Shown here: positions 32,801 through 44,604 of the stretch, one piece after another
Numbering within the stretch: position 1 is the stretch's first letter
Layout: the number at the start of each line of letters is the position of its first letter
Assembly (NCBI RefSeq): GCF_001553195.1
Contig: NZ_CP014281.1
Coordinates: 62,001 to 126,000, forward strand
DNA: 64,000 bases
Direction: 5' to 3'
Source of the DNA: Mycoplasmopsis canis PG 14
GTDB taxonomy: Bacteria > Bacillota_I > Bacilli_A > Mycoplasmatales > Metamycoplasmataceae
Position numbers and translations under genes: made by a program
The notes under the pieces: model-generated
What the model saw: the letters and a program-made list of their open reading frames with translations, nothing else
Databases searched by the model: none
What the model was told of the DNA's origin: nothing

Positions 32801-34003
32801 GTTGTTACTAAAAATCAAAAACCATATAAATCATTTATCTTTGATATGCTTAGTTATGATTCTAATGAAAAATATATGAAAATAAGGGATAGATATAGAT
32901 TTTTAGTATCTAAAAAATACGATGTAGAAATAATTACACCAATTTCATGAATTACACAACAAAATAAAATCAATGATTGATTTGGTGTTCTTGAAAATGA
33001 ATCAAAAAACATTGCTAGTTTTCAACCTACATCTTCATACATTTTAAACAAATCAAATAACGAACAATTTCACAATAAAGAAAATCTTACTGGAATAAAT
33101 GAGTTAGAAAACATAAAAGAAAATGCTGAAAAAAATATTTCTAAAGTATTAAATAATTCAGAAGAAACTTCAACAATAACTTCTAACCAACAATACAAGA
33201 CTACACACGTTACCACAAAAACGCAAGTATCAAGTTTCTTTGGTTTTGATAGTAATGACAAAAATGAATTAGATAGCAAAATTGAAGAAGTTGTGATTCA
33301 AGAAAATATCAAAGATGAAGAAGTGATTCAAGAAAATTACTTTAGTGAAAACGAGAATAACGTTGCTGATAGCGACGAAGAAAAAGAGAGCGAAATTAAA
33401 ATTGAGAATCTACAGGATGAAATTAGTGAAGTGGATGAAGAATTAGAAGATGTTTCTTCTTTAGTCTATCCATCAAAAATAACTTCAGATATAGAGGATG
33501 AATATTTGTTCGAAGAAAAAGATGAAGAAGATGATTCACAAGTATCGACTAACATACAAAATCGTGAACATGAATATTTTGATTTTAACTATGAAAACCA
33601 AGAGAATAAAAAAGATGTTTCACAAAATAATGATTTATTAAATGATGAAGAATTAAACGAAATAGGACATTCAACAGATTCGTTAATTAATAAAGATGAT
33701 TTAATGAGTGAACTTAAAAATATTATTAAGAATCACGATGATAATGAATTTAATGATGATTTACTTAATCAAGAAGAAGATCTTGAATCAAATAGCGAAG
33801 AACTTAGCGAAAACAGTGAAGAAGATAAAAGATCTATAGATATGGAAATAACAAAATACGAAACTGATGAATTGGATCAGAATGAAGTAGAAGAAGAATA
33901 TGAAATTCCTAATTTTAAAATATATGAGAATAAGAATGAGTTTACTTCAACCTGACTACTTAATGATGAGGACTTTACGGAGATAAATGATGAGGAAAAG
34001 TAG
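29837..34003 (+). CDS. SF1 helicase/ATPase with Vsr-like domain and acidic tail
   Basis: 1388 residues. Walker A GPPGTGKS is at 338-345; a long helical insertion follows; Walker B IMDESSQ is at 652-658; LAGDPEQMRPS, then NYRSNHAALMSF and NIQGDEADLVI...NVAVSRAKDKM are helicase motifs III-VI of the UPF1-like (AAA_11/AAA_12) type. Residues about 954-1050 resemble the Vsr/REase_MTES_1575 fold: Asp987 in SINIDLVV, Asp1003 in FIFDMLSY, then a helix IRDRYRFLVSKKYDVEII. From about 1140 to the end the chain is a low-complexity Asp/Glu/Asn tail. SD AAGGGG. Possible roles: RNA or DNA repair, or defence; unproven. Confidence 0.8.
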
Positions 34004-34340
34004 AAAGAAAGAAATTGAATTAGAAGAGACTTTATCTTTTTTATCTAAGAAGGTAAAGAAAAATATAATTATGCACTTATATACATGTCACGAGATTGAG
34101 TGTGATGTAACAGCGTTAGTTAACGTATTAAATGAAAAACAGGCAAATGTTTCTAAACATTTAAATGACTTAAAAAAGGCAAATATAATAGATGCTAATA
34201 AAGAGGGTTTATTTTCATATTACTATTTAACAGATGATTTTAAAAACAAATTTTATTTATTACTTGAAACAATTTATAAAATTGATGAGCAAAAAATTTA
34301 TGAATGTAACTGCATAAATGATGGACACAAAATTAATTAA
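33987..34340 (+). CDS. ArsR-family winged-helix regulator
   Basis: 117 residues. A helix-turn-helix core (CDVTALVNVLNEKQANVSKHLNDLKKANII) and wing (ANKEGLFSYYYL) match ArsR/SmtB repressors. Cys-containing positions (YTCHEIECD and ECNC near the end) could bind metal or sense redox. It overlaps the helicase gene by 17 bases and the next ABC gene by 20, so it is likely the local regulator of the exporter pair. GGAG lies 5 bases before ATG 33987. Confidence 0.8.
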   Translation: MMRKSRKKEIELEETLSFLSKKVKKNIIMHLYTCHEIECDVTALVNVLNEKQANVSKHLNDLKKANIIDANKEGLFSYYYLTDDFKNKFYLLLETIYKIDEQKIYECNCINDGHKIN

Positions 34341-36105
34341 AAATAAAACAAAAAAAATAAGAATTTGAGACTTCACAAAAGGCCTAAAATTTCTTATTTT
34401 ACTAACAATTTTATTAATTGCAATTCAAATATTTTTAGAAGTAATGACTCCAAGATTTGTTCAAGAAATTATCAATATTATTTCAAATGATTCGAAAGAT
34501 TACACGTTGTATACCCAATCAGAAAAAGAGAATTTAGTTTATAAGAATGGTGGAATTTTATTCTTATTAATATTTTCATCCATGTCAATATCATTATTTA
34601 TTCAAATCTTTCTAATATCAAAAATTACAACACAGTTCTCCGCAAATATAAAAAACAAAATTTTTGAGAAACTTCAAGAATTTTCACCTCAAGATCTAAA
34701 TAAATTTACTATTGGATCCATAATGAATAGGTTAAATTCCGATGTATCAAGTATGGAAAGAACACTATCCATGATTGTTGTTTCTATTGTTAGATCAATA
34801 TTTACATTTGCTAGTGCATTATACTTTGCGTTAAGCGAATCATATGAATTATCTTATATTTTTTTAGTAACTATACCACTAAGCGTAATTATGTTTATGG
34901 TTATGCTCTATGTTAAAAAAGTTATAAAAAAATTATTTAAATTTAATGATGAATTTAACCACAAATTACAAGAAAATCTAAATTCATTAAAAACAATAAA
35001 AGCAAATACGAATGAAGTTCATGAGTTAAATTCAATAAAGTCACACACTCAAAGATTAACAAAATCAAATTTAAAAATCGTACTAGCAAACTCAATTGGT
35101 GAATCATTTTTTATGACAATCATTTTTATGTCTTTAATACTTTTAGCCACAATAGGTGTAAACTTATTTTTGAGTGAAAAAATTAAGGTGGGACATATAG
35201 TTTTATTCGGTACTTACATTTGAATGATAACATCATCTTTTCTAGGTATATTAAATATTGGTTTCAATTTATTCATAGCAGTTCCTAGTTCAAAAAGATT
35301 AAAAGAACTTTTGAACCATGAAACAGAAATCAAAAACTCACATAACCCTATTACTGTTTTTGATATTGACACAATTGAATTTAGAAATGTATGATTTAAA
35401 TACCCTTCAAATACACAGTTTACATTAAAAAATCTTAATTTTAAAGTTTCTAAGGATTCATCTTTCGGAATAATTTCAAAAACTGGAGAAGGTAAATCAA
35501 CAATGCTTAAGTTATTTGCAAGGTTTTATGATGTTTCAGATGGTGAAGTTTTGATTAATAATATAAATATTAAAGAATATGATGTTGCCAAATTAAGGGA
35601 AAAAATTGGAATAGTCTTTCAAGAAAATATTTTATTTAACGGAACTATAGAATCAAACTTTAAACTAATGGATCCAAAAATTACTGATGAAGAAATATGA
35701 GATTCCTTAAAAAAAGCGGACATGTACGAATTTGTTCAATCTCACCCTGACAAACTAGGAATGAAGATTAACCCTAAAGGAAGCAATTTTTCAGGCGGGC
35801 AAAGACAAAGATTATCAATAGCAAGAGCTTTATTAAAGAAACCAAAACTGCTTATTCTCGATGATGCAACAAGTGCTGTCGACAGCAAGACTGAGAAATC
35901 ATTAAAAACAACAATAAACAATATTGAACAATGCATAAAAATTATTGTATCCCAAAAAATTTCCACATTAAAAGACTCAGATAAAATTTTAGTTTTAGAA
36001 AATGGTGAAATATCTGATATTGATAATCACGAAAATTTACTAAAGAATAATAAGTTCTATAAAGATATTTTTGATTCACAAAATTCGGTAATAGAGGCAG
36101 ATTAA
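34321..36105 (+). CDS. Heterodimeric ABC exporter subunit, degenerate ATP site
   Basis: 594 residues: six-helix membrane domain then one nucleotide-binding domain. Walker A is SKTGEGKST, signature FSGGQRQR, Walker B LLILDDATSAVD and switch ISQ (VSQKIST) where active ABC proteins have DE and His. Asp replacing catalytic Glu and Gln replacing the switch His are the marks of the degenerate half in BmrC/TM287-type heterodimers. Partner: the next gene, 1 base downstream of the stop. Substrate unknown; drug or lipid efflux is common. Confidence 0.88.
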
Positions 36106-36106
36106 T

Positions 36107-37951
36107 ATGAATAAAAAAGAAACAAGCAATTCATTAAAAAGAATTTTTGGATATTTATGAAACAACAATAAATTACTTTTAATTTCTGGTCTTATACTTT
36201 ACGTTTTAGCTATTTCAGGAATGCTTTACAATCAAGTTTTTATTGGTAAAGTTATAGTCGATACAGTCCTAAAGGATTACATTTCAGAAAACAGTAGTAA
36301 AAATATTAATGATTTTGATTGGCAATTCTTCACTCTTGTTATTGTTTTATCTGCTCTTTTATTTATGCTTTCAATAATTTTTAAGTTTATTGGTAACTTT
36401 ATTTTAAGTTTAATAACTTTTAGGACTATGAAAAAAATTCAAGATGATTTATATCACAAGATTCAGAATTTACCTTTAGATTATTTAAATAAAGAACTAA
36501 AAGGTTCAATAATGTCTGCTTTTAATTCCGACATAGAAACCCTAAAAAATTTCTTTAGAGATATAATACCTAATACTATTAATGCTATATTAACTTTATC
36601 AATATCATTAGTAATGATGTTTTTACTTAACTGACAACTAACATTTATAATGATTGGATTTATGTTGGTTATATTAGGAGTTTCATACTTTTTAATGAAA
36701 AAAAGTAGATCATTTTTTAAGAATGAGAGAAAAATTAATGCTGATATATCAGGATATACAGAAGAAATTTTATCAGGGTTTGAGACTACAAGAATTTTTG
36801 CAAATCCACAAGAAATTATCAATGAATATAGAAAATTAAATGAAGAGTATAGAAAAACAAACAGAAAAGTTTACACTATATCAGGACTATTTTTCCCCCT
36901 CTCTTTTAATATAGGATTAATAGGTTATGGGACAATTGCATTATTTGGTGCTATATTGTTTTTAAAAGGCGAAACAGCAGGAATCGGATTAACAATCGGT
37001 ACATTAATTTCATTCACACAATTTTCTAAGAGTTTTTCAAATCCTATTTCGATTTTGATGCTAAATGCTAATGATATTTTAAGAGCAATAGCAGGTTCAA
37101 AAAGAATTTTTGGAATACTTGATGAAGAAGACGAGTTGGATGAAGGTAATATCTTCTTATTTAAAAATAGTGATGGTACTTTTGTTTGAAAAAATAGTAA
37201 TAACGAAATTATCAAGAAATATGAAGGAAAAATAGATTTTAAAAACGTTTCTTTTTCATATAATAATCAACAAACTTTAAGTAATGTTAGTTTTGAAATT
37301 AAACCTGGACAAAAAGTTGCTTTAGTCGGAAAAACAGGAGCAGGAAAAACTACAATAATTAACTTATTAGGAAGGTTTTTCGAAATTTCTGAAGGCGAAA
37401 TTTTGATTGATAATATTAATATCAAAGAAATAAAAAAAGCGTCATTAAGACATATGTTAGGTTATGTTTTACAAGAAGTTCAAATTTTTTCCGATACTCT
37501 TGAGAACAACATTAAATACGGTATAAATGGCACTTATGAAGAGCAAAGACTTCAAAAAGCTATAAATGATGCTAATTTACTTAAATACGTAAATAAGCTA
37601 GAGAACGGTCTTGATACTTTATTACATAATTCAGGAAGCATTTTATCACAAGGTGAAAAACAACTTGTTTCAATTGCGAGAATTAGTTATAGACAACCTC
37701 AAATCATTATTTTTGATGAAGCAACATCTAATATTGACTCATTGACAGAAAGAGAAATTCAAGATTCAATGAACCAACTTTCTAAAAAAGCAACATCTAT
37801 TGTTATTGCTCATAGACTTAGCACTATAACTAATTCCGATTTAATCATTGTTATTGATAAGGGTCAAATAATAGAAAAAGGTACCCACACTGAATTAATG
37901 AATAATAAAAGTAAGTACTATGAATTAATAAACGCTTCAAAAACTAATTAA
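36107..37951 (+). CDS. Heterodimeric ABC exporter subunit, active ATP site
   Basis: 614 residues, membrane domain plus nucleotide-binding domain. Walker A GKTGAGKTT, signature LSQGEKQ, Walker B IIIFDEATSNID with catalytic Glu, and switch His in IAHRLST, all canonical. An insertion of about 25 residues (EEDELDEGNIFLFKNSDG region) precedes the ATPase domain. It pairs with the degenerate subunit upstream, as in BmrD or LmrD. Confidence 0.88.
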
Positions 37952-37987
37952 AAAAATATTCAGACATTATTCTGAATATTTTTTTAA
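37951..37987. terminator. Bidirectional terminator between ABC exporter and ychF
   Basis: AATATTCAGA, loop CATTAT, TCTGAATATT with an A run before and a T run after; it lies between convergent genes. Confidence 0.85.
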
Positions 37988-39088
37988 TTACTTACCAAAT
38001 TTAAAGTGACAAACATCCCCATCTTTCATGATATATGTTTTACCTTCTTGACGCATTTTTCCGGCATTTTTTGCGCCCAATTCCCCGCCATATGTGACGT
38101 AATCTTCAAAACTTATTACTTCAGCTTTAATAAATTTCTTCTCAAAATCTGTATGTATAACTCCAGCACACTTTGGTGCTTCTCATCCTTTATGATAAAC
38201 TCAAGCTCTAGCCTCTATTTTACCGGCTGTAAAATAAGTTTCTAAATTCAATAAGTCAAAAGCTTCTTTTGTAAGAACATCTAATCCACTTACTTCAATT
38301 CCATACATAGTTAAAAGTTCAGATTTTTCATTTTCATCATCAATTTGCGAAAGTTCTGATTCTACTTGTGCTGAAATTGGGATAATTTTTTCGTAGTCTT
38401 TAAGAGAATCTTTTAAATAATTAAATAATTTATCTTCCTTGTAGTTAGTGAATTGTTCAGCACTTAAATTAGCAACATAAATAATTGGTTTAAATGTTAA
38501 TAAATGATAACCCTTAATAAATTTTAGTTCATTTTCATCTAATGAAACTTCTCTTACTGGAATATTGTTTTCTAATGCTTCTTTAACTTTTAAAGCAGCA
38601 TTTTGCTCAATTATCCCATTTTTATCGCCTGATTTAGCTTTTTTAGCAACTCTATTAAGAACATTAGTAACTGTTTCTAAGTCTGCCAACATTAACTCAT
38701 AATTTATAACATCTTTATCTCTTACCGGATCAACAGAATTAGCAACATGCATTATATTTTTATCTTCGAAGCATCTAACGACATGTATTATGGCATCAAC
38801 TTCTCTTATGTTAGCTAAAAACTTATTACCAAGACCTTCACCTTTAGAAGCGCCTTGCACTAAGCCTGCTATATCTACGAAATCAAAGGTAGCTCAAACA
38901 ATTTTGTCCGGATTAATTAAATCCGCAATTTGTTTTAATCTTGGATCAATTAATGGAACAGATGAAATATTTGGCTCAATAGTTGTGAAAGCATAGTTAG
39001 AAGCTTCTACTTGTTTTTTTGTAAGTGCACTAAATAAGGTACTCTTACCAACGTTTGGTAAACCAACAATTCCTGCTTTTAATGACAT
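37988..39088 (-). CDS. ychF: Redox-regulated ATPase YchF
   Basis: Obg-family P-loop ATPase that binds ribosomes. 366 residues: G1 [12 protein letters not shown]3 [23 protein letters not shown] in the place of NKxD (which explains ATP over GTP preference), and a carboxyl TGS-like domain ending [19 protein letters not shown] precedes the ATG. Confidence 0.95.
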
Positions 39089-39177
39089 ATTCCTCCTATT
39101 AATATCTTTACATTAATAATAAAATTAATTTTACTTGAAATTTGATAAAATTTTAAAAAATAATGAAAGGTTTTTTG

Positions 39178-40812
39178 ATGAATATAGAAACATTAAAGAT
39201 ATGATTTAGTTTTTATAAAAATGAATCCATTTTTAGCGGCTCATTCGAAGAATTTGTAACTAATGTTAAGAAAACTTTTGTAGAAGCAGTAATTGAAAAT
39301 AACAAAATATCGCCAAGTATTTATGGAATTAAATTTAAAGGTGATAATATGTACAATTTTAACCATTTAAATCCATTTACAGCAATTAGCTTGTTGAATA
39401 GTTTTTTGAAAAATTCTGGTTTAACAAAAAATTCAAAAATATTAATAGGTAGTGATTTCGATTCTGTACAGATAAATCAAATAAAAGAATATTTTTCAAG
39501 ATTTCTAAATAGATACAAGATTGAAACATATGTTCATAATTCAACAATCATTAATGATTTTTTATTTTTTGAATCAATTAAAGCTTCAGGAATTCATAAT
39601 GGTATTTTTGTTAGTTATGATAAAGAGAGTCAAGAGTTTTACATTAAGTTTTATAATAAAAAAAATGAAATATCAATAGAAGAACAAAGAAAAATAATAT
39701 CTGATTTTCAATATATCAAAAATCCTATTATACTTTCCAAAAGTTCTCAGTCAACAGTTATTAATTTGGATAAAGTTATACAAAACTATTCGGATAAATT
39801 TCTTAAACCCTATTTATCTAGATTAGAAACGTTATCAAAGAAACCTACATTTAATGTTTATACGATAATATCAGATCCGGAAGCTGAGTATATTTTGAGT
39901 AAATTACTAGCGAAATCAGGATTTAAAGTTCATAGAATTAATTCAGCTTATAACAAAAACGCTTATTTTGAGAAATTTAATTTCAAATTTATGAAAAGTT
40001 TAAGTTTAAATTACCAAAGAGCCGACATGTTGATCATCATAAATTCAGCACATGAGATAAAAATATATGTTTGAACCAAAAATAAATACATTTTACTAAC
40101 AGAAGATCAACTTATCTATTTATTTATAAATAATTATTATTTAACCTGGAAAAAGTCTGGTATCTTAGAAAAAAATAAATTGTTTATACCTTTTTATACT
40201 TCAAAAAACATTTTAAAACTTTTATCCACTTTCAAAATTCCTTTTGACTGAAATAAAAATATTTCAAGAAATCAAAACATATTATTAAGTTTTACAGATA
40301 ACAAGTTTTCATCAAATATTGATAATAATTTAAATTATGTAAATTATCCGTTTATCATAAAATTATGTTTTATGCTATACAACTATAAAATTAATAACAA
40401 CTTGTTTGATTATAAATATAAAAAGATGATTGAAAGCAATTCAAATATACTTTTAACAAGTAATGATATAAAAATTAGTTATAAAAACTCTCTTGAAATA
40501 CTCAATTTTTATCACATAGGAGAGAGAATTCATAAAAAAATTAAGGTCTTAGAAATAAATAAAGTTGATAACGTTTCTCGTGAACAACATGATTATTTGA
40601 CTATTAAATTTAGTTTTAAGAAAAAAACTTTTTACTCTTATATTTTCTACAATTTTAAAAAAAATAGCCTAGTTTTTAAGAATGAACTTGAATTAGATAA
40701 TTCATTAAATAAAATAAAAATTTACTTAATAAACTTCATCTTTAAAAGGATTTCAAGAAAAATAGTGAGATATTCGAAACAATTAAAAAAAGTGGGATCT
40801 GATGAAAAATAA
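39178..40812 (+). CDS. Degenerate phosphomannomutase/phosphoglucomutase-like protein
   Basis: 544 residues, the usual length of mollicute phosphohexomutases. Domain traces can be aligned: SIKASGIHNGIFVSYDKES stands where the GImITASHNP active-site loop should be, with FYIKFYN for the yNGyKvY strand; RADMLIIINSAHEIKIYV stands for the ADlviANDPDADR metal loop, followed by YILLTEDQLIYLF for yhLLnGNElg. The phosphorylated Ser, the metal Asp triad and the sugar-binding loop are all lost. Hence a probable pseudoenzyme. It overlaps the next gene by 11 bases. Confidence 0.55.
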
Positions 40813-41278
40813 AAATGAATTGACTAAAAAACAAATGTGAAAATTATATTTTAGTTTTCAATTTAAATCTAAAAAAACATACCTTATACTTTTATCATTT
40901 TTATTATTATTTTGTCTAGTTATTTTATTAGATTTTTTAATAAGAAATAAGTGCGAAAATTATAAGTTTATTGATACGCTAGGAACCTCTGTTATAGTAA
41001 CCTTTATATCCTCTTTACTTTTTTTGGGTATAAAAATCGGATTACTTAATAATACTATAAGTAAATTCAAAAATAATTCTTCTTCATATAGACAAAATAA
41101 AGAAGAAAAGTTGCTTAAAAATTTAAATAGTAATGAAAAAATGATTTATGAAAATAAGAAAAAACTTAACGAAGAATACAGAAATAGTTTTTATTTTAAA
41201 ACCTCATTTCCTCATGTTTTAAACCTGGTTATTTGGTTCATTTTTTTCTTAATCATGATCATAATTAGCTATTCTTAA
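40802..41278 (+). CDS. Small three-helix membrane protein (DUF3899-like?)
   Basis: 158 residues with hydrophobic helices at about 24-44 (TYLILLSFLLLFCLVILLDF), 54-76 and 136-156, separated by a polar Lys/Asn-rich loop. Small proteins of this shape are common in mycoplasmas and some are filed under DUF3899; I am not certain of the family. It is coupled to the preceding degenerate mutase by an 11-base overlap. Confidence 0.55.
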
Positions 41279-41287
41279 AATATTTAT

Positions 41288-41327
41288 CTATAATCTACTT
41301 TTATTTATAAAATAAAAGTGGATTTTT
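41288..41327 (+). terminator. Terminator upstream of glyS
   Basis: ATCTACTTTTATTT, short loop, AAATAAAAGTGGAT with one G-T pair, followed by TTTTTG. It ends the 39178-41278 transcript. Confidence 0.75.
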
Positions 41328-41330
41328 TGA

Positions 41331-41336
41331 TATAAT
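41331..41336 (+). promoter_or_regulatory. Promoter -10 of glyS-dnaG-rpoD, leaderless type
   Basis: TATAAT 8 bases before the glyS ATG, with no SD in between. Confidence 0.6.
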
Positions 41337-41344
41337 AAAAACCT

Positions 41345-42706
41345 ATGCAAAATAATAAGAATTTTATGGAAAACATTGTTAATCATTTAAAAAACTCAGG
41401 ATTTGTTTATCAAGGTAGCGAAATTTATGGAGGTCTTTCAAATACTTGAGATTATGGTCCATTAGGAGCGCTTTTAAAAGATAATATCCGTGATTTTTGA
41501 AAAAAAGAATTTATTTTAAAAGAATCAAGTAACTTTTTAATTGATTCTAAAATTTTAATGAATCCACAAGTTTGAGTAACAAGTGGACATGTTTCGAATT
41601 TTAGTGACCCGCTAATCGAAAATAAAAAGAACGGAAAAAGATATAGAGCAGATAAGTTAATTCAAGAAATTGATGAAAATATAATACCGGAAAAAATGTC
41701 AAATAAAGAAATGGTAGATTTTCTTATTAATAATCTTCCAGAATATGATGGTTCAAAAACGGAGTGAAGTGAAATAAAACAATTTAATTTAATGTTTGAA
41801 ACACATCAAGGAGTTGTTGAGGGTTCTAAGTCGAAAGTTTTCTTACGTCCAGAAACTGCGCAAGGTATCTTTGTGAACTTTAAAAACGTTTTAAGAACAT
41901 CAAGACCAAAATTACCTTTCGGGATAGGACAAGTTGGAAAAAGTTTTAGAAACGAAGTTACCCCAGGAAACTTTATTTTTAGAACCAGAGAATTTGAACA
42001 AATGGAATTAGAGTTCTTTACGAAGCCAGAAGAGGCTAATCAATGATTTGATTATTATGTAAACAAATCATATGAATTTGTTCAGAAATTAGGTCTTAAA
42101 AAAGAAAATGTAAAATTAAGAAAACACGAGAAAGAAGAATTATCACATTATTCAGCCGGTACAACAGATATTGAATTTAAATTCCCGTTTGGTTGAGGTG
42201 AATTATTGGGTGTTGCTAATAGAACTGATTATGATTTAAGTTCTCACTCTAAAGCAACTGGTGAGAATCTTGATTACTTAGATCCGGAAACAAATAACAA
42301 AATAATCCCTTATGTAATTGAACCAAGTATAGGATTAGATCGTTTAATGCTTGCTGTCTTATCAGATGCATACGACGAAGAAGAAATAAGTGAAGATGAT
42401 AAAAGAGTAGTTTTAAGATTACCTCTTGAAATTGCGCCTTATAAAGTAGCAATTCTTCCTTTAGTGAAAAAACTTAGTGATAAGTCAAAAGAAATTTTTG
42501 AATCCCTAATAGATAAAGGTATTTCAGTGTTGTATGATGAATCTGGTTCTATAGGAAAAAGATATAGAAGACAAGATGCTATTGGTACATATTGATGTTT
42601 AACAGTAGATTACGATACATTAGAAAATAATACTGTTACATTAAGAAATAGAGACACTATGGCACAAGTAAGAATAAATATTGACGACTTACATAAATAC
42701 ATTTAA
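41345..42706 (+). CDS. glyS: Glycyl-tRNA synthetase (dimeric type)
   Basis: Class II synthetase of the single-chain alpha2 type, 453 residues read through several TGA-Trp. [16 protein letters not shown] opens the protein; motif 2 is in [20 protein letters not shown] and motif 3 in [10 protein letters not shown]; the anticodon domain ends with [10 protein letters not shown]...[10 protein letters not shown]. It heads a transcript with dnaG 7 bases downstream. Confidence 0.95.
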
Positions 42707-42713
42707 CCAAATT

Positions 42714-44594
42714 ATGAATGAAATTGATTTTAAAAAAATAAATGATGATATTTTAAACAAAGCGGATATCGTTAGTATAATTTCAAATTACGTATCATTA
42801 GAGAAGAAAGGCAATAATTATATTGGGTTATGCCCCTTTCATCAAGATAATACTCCTAGTTTTACAGTTTCTCCTAGCAAAAAAATATATAAGTGTTTTG
42901 CTTGTTCAGAAAGCGGTAATGTTATTACATTTATTAAAAATCATCTGGGAAAAAATTATCTAGAAACATTGGATTATTTTTCAAAAGAATTATCACTAGA
43001 TTTTGATTTAAGTCAAATGAATAAGAAGGCGGAAACAAGAAGTGAAGAGGAATTAGAAATTTTAGAAGTTTTAAAAATAACTAATTCTTTTTATAAAGTT
43101 AAAGTTTTCAACAATAAAGATGCGCAAGAATATCTTAAAAAGAGAAATTTATTGGATACCGAATTGAGAAAAACATTTAATATAGGTTTTGCTCCAGGTA
43201 ATGAGCTTTACAAATATTTATCAGAATCTTCTAAATTCTCAGACGATTTAATTTATAAATCAGGTTTAATAACAAGTGATTTTAAGGAACTCTTTTGAAA
43301 TAGAATAACTTTTGGAATAAAAAATTCACAAGGTGAAATAGTGGGTTTTAGCGCAAGAGCTCTTAATAATGAAATAAAACCAAAATACATCAATTCACCT
43401 GAAACTAGATTATTTAACAAATCTAAAATACTTTATAACTATGATAATGCAAGAAACTCCATCGAAAAAAACAAAGAAGTATATATTGTGGAAGGTTTCA
43501 TGGATGTTATTGCACTATACAAAGCAGGTATAGAAAATGCTGTTGCATTAATGGGAACTGCTCTTACTAATGACCATGTAAGGTTGATTAATAAATATTC
43601 TGTTATTTTGTTCTTAGATAAGGATTCAGCTGGTATTAGCGCTACAATTAAGTCTATAAAAACATTGTTAGCAAATAATGTTTCAAATATATTTGTTTCA
43701 GCTAATAGTTTTGAAAAGGATGCGGATGAAATATTAGAAAAAGAAGGAAAAGAAGCATTATTTTATACTTTAAATAATAGAAAATCCTTCATTGATTTCA
43801 TATATGATTTTTATACTAATACACACAATTTAAAAACTGATTTCAACTACATAAACATTAAAAAGTTCGAGAACGATCTATCTTCATTTTTGAGTTTGCT
43901 AGATTATGATCAAAAATTTTATATCTTCAATAAATTTAAATCAGACTTTGGTTATGATTTAAGTTCATTATCAAACTCAAGTAATCAACAAAATGCACAA
44001 AAGCTAAGTGATGTTAAGCAATTTATCAACACAAATTTTGAAGAATACTATGATAACCATTTAAATATTAATAAAAATATTTTTACTTATAAAGACTTTA
44101 CTGATTTGATCGCAACTAATATAAGAATTAAATTTTTAATGTATTTTATTTTAAAACCTGATTTTGCTAAAAGATTTTACAGTTTAGATAACTCAAATAT
44201 TCTTTATAGCAAACCAACTCAATTAGAAAAGGTTTATGAAGATATAAAAGATAAATCGTTTGGTTATTTTGATCTTTTAGGTCACCAAAAAGAACCGACA
44301 GTCAAAGAAGCCATAATTAAAATAAAAAAAGATATGCATACCAGAATTTTTGAATTAATTGCTTCGATTAAAAAAGAAGTAAATGAACAAGAATTAAGAG
44401 ATTTTTATGTTAGATATATTAATGATATTATCAAGACAATTAATGATAACGGTCAAATATCTCTCAATCCAATAGTGCAAGAATTAATTGATGCTTATAA
44501 AGAGGAAAATGAGAGATTAAAGATCACACCAAATCCAAAACAAAACTCATATCTAATGAAAGAATTAAAAAGATTTAAAAACAAAAAAATATAA
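42714..44594 (+). CDS. dnaG: DNA primase
   Basis: Makes RNA primers at the replication fork. 626 residues: the CHC2 zinc finger is intact (CPFHQDNTPSF and CFACSESGN), the TOPRIM domain has VEGFMDVIALYKAG and LFLDKDSAG, and a helical DnaB-binding region follows. The ATG at 42714 is preferred over upstream in-frame codons that would overlap glyS. The macromolecular-synthesis order dnaG-rpoD is kept. Confidence 0.95.
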
Positions 44595-44604
44595 AAGGAG
44601 ATTT

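Noticed and set aside
33070-33279. Minus-strand hydrophobic ORF under the helicase tail
   Set aside because: Produced by antisense reading of low-complexity acidic codons.
33250-33960. CRISPR-like or tandem repeat array in the acidic tail
   Set aside because: GAA/GAT codon richness without regular repeat and spacer units; no CRISPR array anywhere in the window.
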